The notes under the pieces are model-generated. The model searched no databases and had not been told where the DNA came from. It worked only from the letters and a program-made list of their open reading frames with translations. A program made the position numbers and the translations under genes. A stretch of 40,277 bases of DNA, from positions 1-40,277 of the forward strand of contig JACRIM010000008.1 of NCBI GenBank assembly GCA_016235815.1, given 5' to 3'. Origin of the DNA: Planctomycetota bacterium. GTDB lineage: Bacteria; Planctomycetota; Phycisphaerae; UBA1845; UTPLA1. Positions 1-9,215 of this stretch are shown here, piece by piece. Positions within the stretch are counted from its first letter, which is position 1; each line of letters starts with the position of its first letter.

Positions 1-62
1 CCGCCAATCATGCGCCGCCAGAACGTCTCTTTCTTCAGGTCACGACTTCTCTCGCGCGGCAT
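1..62 (-). CDS. IS66-type element accessory protein (TnpA-like), amino-terminal fragment cut by window edge
   Basis: On the minus strand an ATG at 62 opens a frame that runs off the left edge and begins MPRERSRDLKKETFWRRMIG. A perfect GGAGG lies 5 nt upstream of this ATG, so the start looks real although only 20 codons are visible. The R-x-K-K-E-x-F-W-R-R pattern is how the small helix-turn-helix accessory proteins of IS66-family elements usually start; they sit ahead of tnpB and the tnpC transposase and are needed for transposition. The fragment is too short to confirm the family, and the rest of the element would lie left of the window. Seen: start, Shine-Dalgarno, motif. Inferred: IS66 identity. 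Confidence 0.6.
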   Translation of the reverse strand, partial: MPRERSRDLKKETFWRRMIG

Positions 63-172
63 ACGTTCCTCCGTCCATTACGGAAGCAGCATGACCGCCT
101 CGCTCAGAGATTGGTAGACGGGGTTGGCCGGACGAATACGATGATGCCGCATTCATTTTTGAGAGCGAACGG

Positions 173-973
173 TTGACATTTGAGTCCGAAAAGGCGATGA
201 AGATAGCGGGGGTACCCGAAGAAAACAGTTCCAAGTTCTTTGTTGAGTGGACAGCTAAGCAAAGAGCTGCGAATGACCAACTTGCACTGATAGTCGATGG
301 TTACAATAGATTTGCAAGTCACGAATATGTCGAGGCACAGGTGACTTTTCAAAAGGCGATCAATGGTACACCTAGCGAAAATGAGTATTTGGCTCACTAT
401 GGAAAGGCCATGTGCATTATTCGTGGTAATGAAGACACTCGCGAGTGGATGAATGCAAAGCAACCATTGGAGATTGCTCACAAGCAAGCACCGGATTTCG
501 TCCCAGTACTTTACCAATTAACAAGGTTGCTTCAGGTGAACGATAAGAATATTGAAGCGCTCGTGGCTGCGGATCGCTTGGTTGATCGAATGCCTTATTG
601 GCATGAAGCGTATTCGATGCGTGGAGTATTGTGGGCAAAACTAAAAGTTCGCGAACGATTCAAGGCAGACTTTGACAAAGCGTTAGAATTGAACCCAGGG
701 GATGCAAACACACTGATTAGCATGGGTGATAGTTATTTGGAGTTTGACTTATATGACTTAGCTATATCGTGTTTTGAGAGCGCAATTCGCGCAGACGAAT
801 CGTATTGGTACGGCTATTACAGGCTCGCTTTGTGTCAAGGATCGCGACGGAACTACGCGCAAGCAATAACGATGATGGAAAAAACGATCAAGCTGCTCGG
901 TCTCGACGGCCCGATTACGAAGGATTGCGAAGCGCGACTTGCAGAGTGGAAATCAATCTTGTCTCGGCCGTAA
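173..973 (+). CDS. TPR-repeat protein, possibly 5'-truncated
   Basis: Encodes 266 residues if started at the TTG at 173, or 258 from the ATG at 197. The carboxy-terminal half holds tetratricopeptide-like helical pairs: a stretch ending ALELNPGDANTLISMGDSYL, then YDLAISCFESAIRADESY and YAQAITMMEKTIKLLG. Such repeats form a protein-binding superhelix; the partner is unknown. No signal peptide or enzyme domain is visible. Neither start has a convincing ribosome-binding site. The frame stays open upstream to a stop at 92, and those residues (DEYDDAAFIFESERL) look like coding sequence, so the natural start may have been lost when the neighbouring IS66-type element arrived. The gene is visibly AT-richer than the rest of the window, which hints at foreign origin. 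Confidence 0.7.
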   Translation: MTFESEKAMKIAGVPEENSSKFFVEWTAKQRAANDQLALIVDGYNRFASHEYVEAQVTFQKAINGTPSENEYLAHYGKAMCIIRGNEDTREWMNAKQPLEIAHKQAPDFVPVLYQLTRLLQVNDKNIEALVAADRLVDRMPYWHEAYSMRGVLWAKLKVRERFKADFDKALELNPGDANTLISMGDSYLEFDLYDLAISCFESAIRADESYWYGYYRLALCQGSRRNYAQAITMMEKTIKLLGLDGPITKDCEARLAEWKSILSRP

Positions 974-1595
974 CGGCTCGTATCGTGGCAAACACCCATC
1001 ACTGAGATTCGTACAATGACGGCCTTATTTGCATATTCCCCGATTCCAACTCCCGCCCCCAAAACGACATATCACATTTCACTACTCCTACGAAACACCG
1101 AGCAAGATTGATAGGCATAGGCAAGGGTGCATCCCATCGCCGCGAACCGTGTTCGCGTGCGACAGCGCCCATTTCGCGCGCCGCATCAATGGAGCCTTGA
1201 TATGTTGCAACGCAACCGTATTCCACGCTCTGCATTCGCTCTTCGCCATTCTGCATTAACCCCGTCCCAGATAATCCCACTTAATCCCAGGTCGTCCCAG
1301 GTTTTTTTTGTGTTGCGAAGCAAACCCTCCAAGCCCTTGGCCCCTCGATCCCTCGGCCCCGTTGGATGTACGCCGGCAAACGCCAGCAAACGCCGGCTGT
1401 TTTCAAGACCAACTCCCTTTTTTACCGCAATTCGCGCCAATCGGCGGATCCTCCTGCATTTCCGCGTCGCGCAGCGACCCCGTCCTGTTTCGCTATTCGC
1501 AATTCGACATTCTGCATTTGTCATGTCAAAAGGCATCCCCTTGTCTGCCGGGCCGCATTCGACGCCCCGTGCCCCATTGCGGTATCCTTGCCCCC
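974..1595. other. Gene-free repeat-rich stretch
   Basis: I see no convincing gene in these 620 bases. They contain short repeated phrases: ATTCTGCATT occurs near 1249 and 1508, each preceded by TTCGC-rich sequence, and TCCCA-based units repeat at 1264-1300. On the complementary strand the first phrases read as a repetitive peptide (NAECRIANSE and NAEWRRANAE), a known kind of spurious translation. A dispersed element at 1371-1481 also occurs near 36850. Confidence 0.6.
1371..1481 (+). repeat. Dispersed intergenic repeat, copy 1
   Basis: This segment starts with CGCCGGCAAACGCCAGCAAA, continues to GCTGTTTTC, then CCGCAATT, and ends CGTCGCGCAGCGACCCC. The same blocks in the same order occur at 36850-36945, about 35 kb away, with diverged spacers. 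The terminal GTCGC-GCA-GCGAC can form a small hairpin and the start carries the direct repeat AAACGCC. It encodes nothing recognisable. It is either a non-autonomous mobile repeat or a structured element. Confidence 0.6.
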
Positions 1596-2033
1596 ATGGA
1601 CCGCATCCGGCGAAACCGCCTCTGCGTCAGGCTCATCATCCTCGGCCTGTCGAACTTCATCGCCTACGCCATCCTCTATGCCATGATCGGCGGCGATGCT
1701 CCGAACGGGTACATCAAGAATGTCGACGGTGCCGCCGTTTATTACGTCCGCGGGCATTTCGTTCATCGAAACATTGGCTACGAGCAGGACGTGCCCAAGT
1801 GGGTCTGGATCTACAGCTACATCCACAGCATCAGCATCTGGCCCAGCATCGCCACCGTCCTGCTGGCCATGCTCACCCTTGCACGGCCGCACATCATCGC
1901 CACCTACACCGACGGCATGATGAACGGTTCAACGCTGGTGACCGTCATGGCCACCGTGATCGTCGTGATCACGTCGGCCTCCATGGTCTGGTTCGTCAAA
2001 GATTTCATCGTGACGCTTTATTACCGACCGTGA
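1596..2033 (+). CDS. Small multi-pass membrane protein, unknown function
   Basis: Encodes 145 residues from the ATG at 1596. Three hydrophobic segments are visible: near residues 10-30 ([20 protein letters not shown]), 72-92 ([19 protein letters not shown]) and 112-135 ([20 protein letters not shown]). A soluble loop containing [20 protein letters not shown] lies between the first two. The open frame extends upstream to 1308, but that part is repeat DNA without protein character, so the internal ATG is preferred. There is no Shine-Dalgarno; a TATCCT hexamer 7 nt before the ATG could be a -10 box giving a leaderless message. The helicase gene starts 5 nt after the stop, so the two are probably co-transcribed. 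I do not recognise the family. Confidence 0.75.
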   Translation: MDRIRRNRLCVRLIILGLSNFIAYAILYAMIGGDAPNGYIKNVDGAAVYYVRGHFVHRNIGYEQDVPKWVWIYSYIHSISIWPSIATVLLAMLTLARPHIIATYTDGMMNGSTLVTVMATVIVVITSASMVWFVKDFIVTLYYRP

Positions 2034-2037
2034 CGGC

Positions 2038-4116
2038 ATGGATGCTGCCCCCGTGACACCGCCGAACACCGCCAAGCCATCGGCCCCGACTGCTGCGCCG
2101 GATTCCGTGGCGACGCTCCTCGCCCGCGCCCTGCGCGACTACGAGGTGCGCCCGCAGCAGCTCGCCATGGCCGACGCCGTCGCCGCCGCGATGAAGGACC
2201 ATCGCCATCTGGTCGTCGAAGCAGGCACCGGCGTGGGCAAGAGCTTCGCCTATCTGCTGCCGGCCATTCAGGAAATCTTCCGCACGCGCCGGCGTGTCGT
2301 TGTTTCGACGCACACCATCGCGCTGCAGGAACAGCTCATCAACAAAGATATCCCCGCGCTGGCCGCGGTCGCGCCGGAGAAGTTCAAGGCCGTGCTGGTG
2401 AAGGGACGGCAGAACTACGTCGGGCTGCGTCGTCTAATGCAAACGAGCCGACGCCAACAGGCCATTTTCTCCAGCCCGCGCGAGATCGACCAACTCCATC
2501 AGATCGAGGACTGGACCTATGAAACGTCGGACGGTTCGCTCTCCGACCTCGGTCTTCGGCCACTGCCGCAGGTCTGGCAACGCGTTCGCAGCGAAAGCAA
2601 CAACTGCATGGGCCGCCGCTGCGACTTCTATGAGAAGTGCTTCTACCAGTCGGCCCGGCGCGAGGCGGAACAGGCCGACCTGCTCGTGGTGAACCACGCC
2701 TTGTTCTTTGCCGACCTGGCCCTTCGGCGAAACAACGTCACCTTCCTGCCCGACTACGACGTGGTCATCTTTGACGAAGCCCACAACATCGAGGGCGTCG
2801 CCGGTGATCACTTCGGCTGGAGCGTTTCCGACGGGGCGGTGTCGCATCTGCTGGCAAGTCTCTTCAACGACCGCACCGGCCGCGGCTTCCTCGGAATGCT
2901 TGAGTGTCCGGACGTCATCAAACTCGTCACGCGCGCGGGCGGCATGGCCGACGATTTGTTCGGCCAGTTGCGGCGCGACTACTCCGATCGCCACGGCACC
3001 GTCCGCCTTCATGGGCCGCCGAACGTGACCAACACGCTCAGCCCCGTGTTGAAGGAGCTGGGCGATGCGCTCAAGGCCCTGCGCGAGTCGTTCGAGAAAG
3101 AGGACGAGCGATTCGAGTGCGGCAGTTACGCCGACCGTTGCAATGAGATGGCGACCGCGCTTGAAAACCTGATGACGCAGCACCATGAAGATTATGTCTA
3201 TTGGATCGAGTGCGCGGCCCCGCGGCGCGACGATGCCGATGCCTATGAGGAAGAGTCGTTTGCTCCGAAGGGAAAAGGGAAGCCGGGGCGATCGACGGGG
3301 CGGCGGGGGCCATCGGCGGCATCGCAGCGCGTCACTCTGCGAGCCGCGCCGCTTCGAGTCGATGGCATCCTCCGCGAGTCGCTCTTTGAAAAAACAAAGT
3401 GCGTGATCCTGACCAGTGCGACGCTTTCCACCGGCGGCGCGAAGGGGTTCGACTACATCCGCTCGCGCCTCGGGGTCGCGGAATGCCAGGAATTGCAACT
3501 CGACTCGCCGTTCGATTATCAGCGGCAGGCGTCAATCCATGTCGAAGTGTCGATGCCCGATCCGAATTCGCCCGCTTTTATTCCCACGGCCTGCGACCGC
3601 ATCGAGCATTATCTGCAGGTGACGCGCGGCCACGCCTTCGTGCTCTTTACGAGCTACTCCGCGCTCAATCAGGCCGCCGCGCGGCTGGAACCGTTCTGCG
3701 CCGAGCAGGGCATGACGCTTTTCGTGCAAGGCAAGGACCTGTCGCCTGCGATGATGCTGGAGCGATTCCGTCGGACGCCCAACGCCGTGATCCTCGGCAC
3801 CGATTCATTCTGGCAGGGCGTTGATGTGCCGGGCGATGCGCTGCAGTGCGTGATCATCACAAAGCTGCCATTCGCCGTGCCCGATCGCCCGCTCGTGCAG
3901 GCCCGCATTGAAGCCATCGAGGCGGCAGGGGGGATCCCATTCATGGAGTATCAGTTGCCCGAGGCGTTGCTGAAACTCAAGCAGGGGTTCGGCCGGCTCA
4001 TCCGCACCAAGTCGGACACCGGCATGGTGGTGATGCTCGACCCGCGCGTCAAGACGAAGGCCTATGGTCGTCGTTTTATCGAGGCGCTCCCCAAGTGCCC
4101 CGTCGAGTGGCATTGA
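2038..4116 (+). CDS. dinG: DinG/XPD-family ATP-dependent DNA helicase
   Basis: Encodes 692 residues of a superfamily 2 helicase of the DinG/YoaA/XPD group, which unwinds 5'-to-3' and is linked to DNA repair and R-loop or quadruplex removal. Visible motifs: Walker [10 protein letters not shown] near residues 60-68, motif Ia [11 protein letters not shown], the DEAH box (FDEAHN) near 245, LTSATLS (motif III-like), [13 protein letters not shown] (motif V region) and QGFGRLIRT (motif VI). Three cysteines (C190, C195, C201) match the 4Fe-4S domain of this family, followed by [16 protein letters not shown]. The position where most cluster-bearing relatives have the first cysteine is glycine here (G129 in [11 protein letters not shown]). 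A low-complexity basic insert ([14 protein letters not shown]) lies near residue 415. It starts 5 nt after the membrane protein gene. Confidence 0.85.
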   Translation: MDAAPVTPPNTAKPSAPTAAPDSVATLLARALRDYEVRPQQLAMADAVAAAMKDHRHLVVEAGTGVGKSFAYLLPAIQEIFRTRRRVVVSTHTIALQEQLINKDIPALAAVAPEKFKAVLVKGRQNYVGLRRLMQTSRRQQAIFSSPREIDQLHQIEDWTYETSDGSLSDLGLRPLPQVWQRVRSESNNCMGRRCDFYEKCFYQSARREAEQADLLVVNHALFFADLALRRNNVTFLPDYDVVIFDEAHNIEGVAGDHFGWSVSDGAVSHLLASLFNDRTGRGFLGMLECPDVIKLVTRAGGMADDLFGQLRRDYSDRHGTVRLHGPPNVTNTLSPVLKELGDALKALRESFEKEDERFECGSYADRCNEMATALENLMTQHHEDYVYWIECAAPRRDDADAYEEESFAPKGKGKPGRSTGRRGPSAASQRVTLRAAPLRVDGILRESLFEKTKCVILTSATLSTGGAKGFDYIRSRLGVAECQELQLDSPFDYQRQASIHVEVSMPDPNSPAFIPTACDRIEHYLQVTRGHAFVLFTSYSALNQAAARLEPFCAEQGMTLFVQGKDLSPAMMLERFRRTPNAVILGTDSFWQGVDVPGDALQCVIITKLPFAVPDRPLVQARIEAIEAAGGIPFMEYQLPEALLKLKQGFGRLIRTKSDTGMVVMLDPRVKTKAYGRRFIEALPKCPVEWH

Positions 4117-4164
4117 TTCGGTAAATCCGAGCCGCGCCCGTGAGGAAGCGGGTTCGAATGCCGT

Positions 4165-4812
4165 TCACGCGGTCGCACTAGGCGGCGCTTCAGGTGACGA
4201 TGCCGGCGGTGAAGCGACGTCAACCTTTGGCGCCGCGGGTTTGTCGGCCTTCGGCGCAGCCGGCTTGTCGGACTTTGGCGCGGCGGGCTTCGGTTTTGTC
4301 GTCGGCGGCAGTTTGGCCGGCACGAGCAGCATGGTCATGCGCTTGCCGAACATCCTCGGCGGCGACTCAACCTTGGCGATGTCGGCCAGCGCCGTGATGA
4401 TATCCTGGAAGGACTCGTTGCCGATGTCCTGATGGAATCGCTCGCGCCCCTTGAACATCATCGTGAACTGCACGCGATCCCCATGCGAGAGAAACTCGCG
4501 GGCGTGGTTCAGCTTGATCACGCGATCATGCGGATCGGTCTTCGGGCGGATGCGGACTTCCTTGAGCTTCTGCTCGTGGTGCTTTTGCTTGGTCTTTTTG
4601 GACTGAAGGTATTTGTGCTTCCCGTAGTCCATGATCTTGCAAACGGGCGGGCGCTCGCTCGGCGAGATCTCGACGAGGTCCAGCCCCAGGTCGCGGGCGC
4701 GACGCAGAGCCTCATCGGTGGGCACGACTCCCTGCATGGCCCCGGTCTCGTCAATCAGACGAATGGGCGAGAGTCGAATCTGTTCGTTACAGCGTTGATT
4801 GCTAATGGTCAT
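4165..4812 (-). CDS. infC: Translation initiation factor IF-3 with Ala/Pro/Lys-rich tail
   Basis: IF-3 binds the 30S subunit and checks start codon-initiator tRNA pairing. Family features: amino-terminal NEQIRLSPIRLIDETGAMQG, then VEISPSERPPVCKIMDYGKHKY, and the carboxy-terminal KEVRIRPKTDPHD and GDRVQFTMMFKGRE. The ATG at 4812 is preferred over a GTG 3 nt upstream because an AAGGA lies 5 nt before it. The protein has 215 residues against about 180 in typical IF-3; the excess is a carboxy-terminal tail with KPAAPKSD/KPAAPKAD/KPAAPKVD repeats. It follows thrS by 30 nt, the conserved thrS-infC order, but rpmI and rplT, which usually come next, are absent. Confidence 0.95.
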   Translation of the reverse strand: MTISNQRCNEQIRLSPIRLIDETGAMQGVVPTDEALRRARDLGLDLVEISPSERPPVCKIMDYGKHKYLQSKKTKQKHHEQKLKEVRIRPKTDPHDRVIKLNHAREFLSHGDRVQFTMMFKGRERFHQDIGNESFQDIITALADIAKVESPPRMFGKRMTMLLVPAKLPPTTKPKPAAPKSDKPAAPKADKPAAPKVDVASPPASSPEAPPSATA

Positions 4813-4842
4813 CACCTTCCTTTCAAGAGTGTTCTGTTCTTA

Positions 4843-7059
4843 TTACGACTTCACTGCGGCAAGCTTCTCGCCGCCGGGCTTGCTGTGCTGGAGCAGCATT
4901 TCCACGAACGTCTCCAGCGTCATGTTGTCCACGGTTCGCCCCTCGCGGTCATTGAGGTTCACCGTCTTGGCGTTGGCCTCGGCCTCGCCGATGACCACCG
5001 TGAACGGGATCTTCCACTTGCGGGCGCGGTGTTTCTTCGGACCGATCTTCTCGGCGGAATCGTCCAGTTCCACGCGGAAGCCCGCCTCACGCAGCATCGC
5101 CGTCACCTTTCGGGCATAGTCCACGCTCTTTTCGCTGATCGTGGCGATCATCACCTGCGTCGGCGCCAGCCACGTCGGGAAGGCCCCTTCGAAATGCTCG
5201 ATGAGGATGCCGACGAAGCGCTCCATGCTGCCGAACGGTGCGCGGTGAATCATGATCGGCCGGTGGGGGCGGTTGTCGCGGCCGATGTATTCGAGGTTGA
5301 ATCGCTCGGGGTTGATGTAGTCGCACTGCACGGTGCCAAGCTGCCACTCGCGGCCGATGCAATCCTTGACGACGAAGTCGATCTTCGGCCCGTAGAACGC
5401 AGCCTCGCCGATTTCCTCGGTGCCGCTCATGCCGCTGGCCGCCGCCGCCGCGCGGACGGCCGCTTCGGATTCAGCCCAGGCCTGCGGGTTCTTGATGAAC
5501 TTCTTGTCGTTCGGGTCGTGCAGGCCGATGCGCACGCGGTAGTCGTTCAGGCCGAGCATCTCCAGCACGTAGCGCGTGAGCTTGAGGCAACTGCCCAGCT
5601 CTTCCTGCAACTGCTCCGGCGTCACAAAAAGGTGTGCGTCGTCCTGCGTGAAGCCGCGGACGCGCGTCAGCCCCGACACTTCCCCCGATTGCTCGTAGCG
5701 ATAGACCGTGCCGAACTCGGCGAGTCGCACGGGCAGATCGCGATAGCTGCGCGGTTCGCTGGCATAGATGCGCATGTGCATCGGGCAGTTCATCGGCTTG
5801 AGCAGGAAGCCATCCGACTCCTGAAGGTATTCTCGAATCAGCGCCTGGTTGGCCGCGGTCATGCCGGGGCCATTCTCGAATCGCTTGCCGGACGACATCT
5901 TCCCATCAGCCGTGGACGACGCGGGCTGGACAAGTCGCCCCCACATCGACGTGTCCGCGACCTTGAGTTCGTCCAGGAGTTGCTGCTCCCGTGCGGAGAT
6001 CGGTCCATCATCCGCCTTTTCGGCTCCGGCGATCCAAAGTTCATTCAATATGCGGGCGGTATCCGTCTCATAGAGCGGCGGGAACTGGGCATCGCGGTAA
6101 TAGGGAAAGTGCCCGCTGGTGCGATAAAGCTCCAACCGGCCGATGTGCGGGGTATAGACCGGTTCGTAGCCGGCTTCGAACAGCTTCGTTCGCAGGTGCT
6201 CCTCCAGCAACATGCGCACCATGGCCCCGCGCGGCTTCCACAGGATCAGCCCGCTGCCGACCATCGGGTCGATGGTGAACAGGTTCAACTCCTGGCCGAG
6301 CTTGCGGTGGTCGCGCTTCTTGGCCTCTTCCAACCGCGTCAGGTGTTCGGCAAGGTCCTTCTTGTTATGAAAGGCCGTGCCATAGACGCGCTGAAGCTGC
6401 TGTTTGGTCGCGTCGCCATGCAGGAAGGCACCCGAGACGTTCAGCACCTTGAACGCACCGATCCGCCCGGTGGACGGAATGTGCGTGCCCATGCAGAGGT
6501 CTTCCCAGTATTTGCCGGGCTCGGCGCCGGTGACGTAGAAACTCAGCGTGTCGCCTTTGGCGCGCTCGGCGTTTTCGACTTTGTAGGGGTTGCCTTCTTT
6601 GTGCAGCTTTGCCAGGCCGGCCTCACGCGTCATCTCGTAGCGCGTGAACGGGCGGTCCTCCTGCACGATCGCGGCCATCTCCGCCTCGATCTTGATGAAG
6701 TCCTCAGGCGTCAACTTCTTCGAGAGATCGACGTCGTAATAAAAGCCGTCGTCGACCGGCGGACCATAGACCAGCTTCGTCTCGGGGTAGAGCTTGCAGA
6801 GCGCCTCGGCCATGACGTGCGCCGTGCTGTGTCGCAGGATGGTGAGCGATTCGGGGCTTTTGTCAGTGAGCAGGGCCAGCTTGCAGTCCCCGGTCAGCGG
6901 CGCGGCGAGATCGAGCGTGGTCATGCCCTGGCCAAAGTCGGCCTTGGCGCCGAGGGCCGCACGGGCCAGGCCGGGGCCGATCTTGGCGGCGACATCCCTG
7001 GCGGTCGCGCCGTCGGGCATTTCGAGAATCTTGTTGTCGGGAAGGGTGACGCGAATCAT
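4843..7059 (-). CDS. thrS: Threonyl-tRNA synthetase with a catalytic-core insertion
   Basis: Charges tRNA-Thr with threonine using ATP. Domains in order: TGS domain (from MIRVTLPDNKILEMPDG), the editing/SAD domain (RHSTAHVMAEAL and the GTHIPSTGRIGAF region), the class II catalytic core (ERY-type TSGHFPYYRD, KPMNCPMH, RVRGFTQDDAH, IHRAPFGSMERF) and the anticodon-binding domain (ATISEKSVDYARKV). Zinc ligands appear present: the Cys of NCPMH, the His of DDAHLF and the His of MIHRAP. The ATG at 7059 was chosen because homology starts there; the frame opens further upstream without protein similarity. Length is 738 residues against about 640 in E. coli. Much of the excess is an approximately 80-residue insertion between YYRDAQFPPLYE and FLLKPMNCP, encoded near 5815-6075. 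Confidence 0.95.
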   Translation of the reverse strand: MIRVTLPDNKILEMPDGATARDVAAKIGPGLARAALGAKADFGQGMTTLDLAAPLTGDCKLALLTDKSPESLTILRHSTAHVMAEALCKLYPETKLVYGPPVDDGFYYDVDLSKKLTPEDFIKIEAEMAAIVQEDRPFTRYEMTREAGLAKLHKEGNPYKVENAERAKGDTLSFYVTGAEPGKYWEDLCMGTHIPSTGRIGAFKVLNVSGAFLHGDATKQQLQRVYGTAFHNKKDLAEHLTRLEEAKKRDHRKLGQELNLFTIDPMVGSGLILWKPRGAMVRMLLEEHLRTKLFEAGYEPVYTPHIGRLELYRTSGHFPYYRDAQFPPLYETDTARILNELWIAGAEKADDGPISAREQQLLDELKVADTSMWGRLVQPASSTADGKMSSGKRFENGPGMTAANQALIREYLQESDGFLLKPMNCPMHMRIYASEPRSYRDLPVRLAEFGTVYRYEQSGEVSGLTRVRGFTQDDAHLFVTPEQLQEELGSCLKLTRYVLEMLGLNDYRVRIGLHDPNDKKFIKNPQAWAESEAAVRAAAAASGMSGTEEIGEAAFYGPKIDFVVKDCIGREWQLGTVQCDYINPERFNLEYIGRDNRPHRPIMIHRAPFGSMERFVGILIEHFEGAFPTWLAPTQVMIATISEKSVDYARKVTAMLREAGFRVELDDSAEKIGPKKHRARKWKIPFTVVIGEAEANAKTVNLNDREGRTVDNMTLETFVEMLLQHSKPGGEKLAAVKS

Positions 7060-7317
7060 GCGGGGTGTTTCAGTCTGATGAAGTTCGTTGGACAGGGTGA
7101 AATGGACGCGGGAGCGAGAAAAACTGGGCGCAGGGCGACAGCGCGATGCAAGCACATCAGGTTGTGCAGGATCGCGGACATCAAGCTGTGTAAGGTGTTT
7201 GGATCAAGCGGCGAACTCTCGATGACTCTTGGCGGACGGTTTCAGCCGGCCAGCCCCGTTCCAGATACATGGATGATACCGTCACACGATTGTGCCGGTC
7301 AAGGTAGGCGACGCCCG

Positions 7318-8421
7318 CTACTGACCGATCTTAAATGGCGCTGTTAGCCCAAAAGCAGCAATTGCGTCATTCCATGAGTTGCTTAGATCAGTAATCTGCG
7401 AGTCCTTGGGAAGATACTGGTGAGGGTTGCTGGCGGTCAGATCACCCTGGGTTTCGGCATGCCCGTCATAAAACACGAGATTCAACTTAAACGCATTGGC
7501 AGCGGCACCATAGGGAGGTTCTGCGCTCGAATGGCGAAATGCATAAACACGGCCATCGGATGAGCCGGTTGGAAAATTGGACCCATTCCCGGGTGCCATT
7601 CCACGATCCCAAGACTTCGATATCTTGAGTTGGGGTCCGCCGTCAGAAAAGGCACCGCCCCATGCCGCATCGACGGCGAGATCGCGACTTGGTTGCTCAC
7701 CGGGGAGACTACTCGAATGTCGCGCGCCATCGGCGGCAAAGACCTTCGCCGCCGCCACTCCCATGCGCGTTACGTTTGGTCTCCACCCGCCGGGTAGCTT
7801 TGTTTCGTAGCTGTTGGGGTAAATGCTCTTCCCTACATTGGGATAGTCGCCCGCCGGCATATCAACTTCGGCTGCCGAACGTGCATTGAACATGAGTTGC
7901 CATCGAATTGTGTTATAGCTGACCATGCGTCCGACGCGTGTTTCCGCGCCACTAAAGGGTTTTGCGAGGAAGTTATTTGATTTGCAAAGTAGGGCAGGCT
8001 GGTCCATGAGTCCACGCCACCGAAGCGTTGCCGTGATGTTAGTAGCGGCCGCTAAAGGGACGGGCAGACCCCATTGTTGCGCCAACGGCCCGTAGAAATC
8101 CCATCGTTGGTTCAGGTGGCCTGATCCGCTAGCCAAGACTGTTTGCGAGCCACCAACACGTTTCAACAACATTGAGCCCGAAGTTCCCGGCCCTCCCAAA
8201 ATCGAGTCATCGTTATCGTTCGCGTAGTTTTGCATTCCCTGGCCAATATTCCTGAGGTTGGCCATACATGAAACGCGTTGGCCCGTCCGCCTCGCGCTTG
8301 ACAGTGCCGGAAGGAGAAGCGACACAAGAAGCGCGATGATCGAAATCACCACTAGAAGTTCGATCAGGGTAAAGGCCCCGCGTACTGTCATTGCGTTCTG
8401 AATTTCGCGTGAGTTCCGCAT
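7318..8421 (-). CDS. Pseudopilin-like protein, DUF1559/H-X9-DG type
   Basis: Encodes 367 residues. The amino terminus has a type IV prepilin cleavage and assembly signal: a short basic leader ending G-A, then [20 protein letters not shown] with the conserved Glu at mature position +5. This places it among class III signal-peptide proteins processed by PilD-like peptidase. The C-terminal region contains [15 protein letters not shown], similar to the H-X9-DG motif in the large planctomycete DUF1559 family. The middle is predicted extracytoplasmic ([20 protein letters not shown] is typical). An AGAGGG lies about 7 nt before the ATG. It starts 11 nt after the zinc-ribbon gene, suggesting co-transcription. 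What it assembles into is unknown; planctomycetes carry many paralogues. Confidence 0.85.
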   Translation of the reverse strand: MRNSREIQNAMTVRGAFTLIELLVVISIIALLVSLLLPALSSARRTGQRVSCMANLRNIGQGMQNYANDNDDSILGGPGTSGSMLLKRVGGSQTVLASGSGHLNQRWDFYGPLAQQWGLPVPLAAATNITATLRWRGLMDQPALLCKSNNFLAKPFSGAETRVGRMVSYNTIRWQLMFNARSAAEVDMPAGDYPNVGKSIYPNSYETKLPGGWRPNVTRMGVAAAKVFAADGARHSSSLPGEQPSRDLAVDAAWGGAFSDGGPQLKISKSWDRGMAPGNGSNFPTGSSDGRVYAFRHSSAEPPYGAAANAFKLNLVFYDGHAETQGDLTASNPHQYLPKDSQITDLSNSWNDAIAAFGLTAPFKIGQ

Positions 8422-8432
8422 ACGCGTTCCCT

Positions 8433-8867
8433 CTATCGTTTCGCTTTCTCTTCTTCGACCGCTGCATCCCAGAACTTCTTTGGCGGGAGCGGATTGTGAC
8501 CAACGACTTCTTTGCCACAGTCCGGGCAGTACGTACGCTCCCGGCTTTCAGGGTTTATTCGCTTCTTGAGAACAACCCAAGTCGGTTTGGTCTTGGCTTT
8601 ATACTTGCCGGCTTCGTCTTTCGTCCAATAGCAAGGCTCTCCGGAATATCCGGTCAATTTGCCAGTATAAGGTGATTTTACCGGCTCCTCTTCATTCTCA
8701 ACAATCTTGTGCTCGAACTCTTTACCTGTCTCAACACAAACGAAAACCCGAACAGCCGCCGCATCAGCGGGAGAATCACCTTTTAGATAATACCACGCCA
8801 CTCCTAGCGACAACGCAAAAATCGCCGACGCAGTTATCGTCAGCGCCTTCCTCTTACCGGGCGACAT
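8433..8867 (-). CDS. Membrane-anchored zinc-ribbon protein, unknown function
   Basis: Encodes 144 residues from the ATG at 8867; a longer frame reaches 8966 but the extra residues look non-coding. A single hydrophobic helix ([21 protein letters not shown]) follows a basic start, so the protein is probably anchored with its body outside the membrane. The body has [16 protein letters not shown], a possible half zinc ribbon, and near the end [14 protein letters not shown], a CxxC knuckle. The pattern of a pilin gene directly after a small zinc-ribbon membrane protein suggests a shared role in the cell envelope. The start codon is not well supported by a ribosome-binding site. Family not recognised. 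Confidence 0.7.
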   Translation of the reverse strand: MSPGKRKALTITASAIFALSLGVAWYYLKGDSPADAAAVRVFVCVETGKEFEHKIVENEEEPVKSPYTGKLTGYSGEPCYWTKDEAGKYKAKTKPTWVVLKKRINPESRERTYCPDCGKEVVGHNPLPPKKFWDAAVEEEKAKR

Positions 8868-9215
8868 CTCTTCAGAAGACAAGCGGCAGACTCCTGCGGC
8901 GATGGGAGACCATTCCTTAGCTCTGACCTGTATTTTCGACGTTGGGCCGTCGATTTGCAAGCCCAAACCCGGTTAAGAGTTTGTGGGACGAAGGGTTAGG
9001 AGCGACAGCCCGTGCAACCGATACGGGCGTTCCAAACCTCCATGCATACTTTAGCCGTGCCCCGATACACGGCCTGTGAGCTGTTGATGCCCCGGTCGGG
9101 CGAATGCGCCTAAGTCATGGTTTGGCAGGGGGGTTAGAACGATTCGGAGGGCAAGGTGTGAATAGCACGCGAAACGATTGTCACTCGGACGTCAGCGACC
9201 ATGGATCGCAGGTGA
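8868..9215. other. Intergenic stretch, no gene seen
   Basis: About 350 bases between the zinc-ribbon gene and the amidase gene, both on the minus strand. It should hold the promoter of the former and the 3' end of the latter. Two small hairpins are visible: GCCCGT at 9008 pairs with ACGGGC at 9023, and GCCGTG at 9054 pairs with CACGGC at 9068. Neither has a T-run, so they are not called terminators. Confidence 0.5.

Noticed and set aside
2434-3498. Minus-strand open frame opposite the helicase
   Set aside because: The plus-strand frame has all helicase motifs; this one has none.
4432-7347. Very long plus-strand open frame opposite thrS
   Set aside because: Mirror of the thrS gene; its sequence is Arg/His/Leu-rich without protein family character, and thrS is certain on the minus strand.
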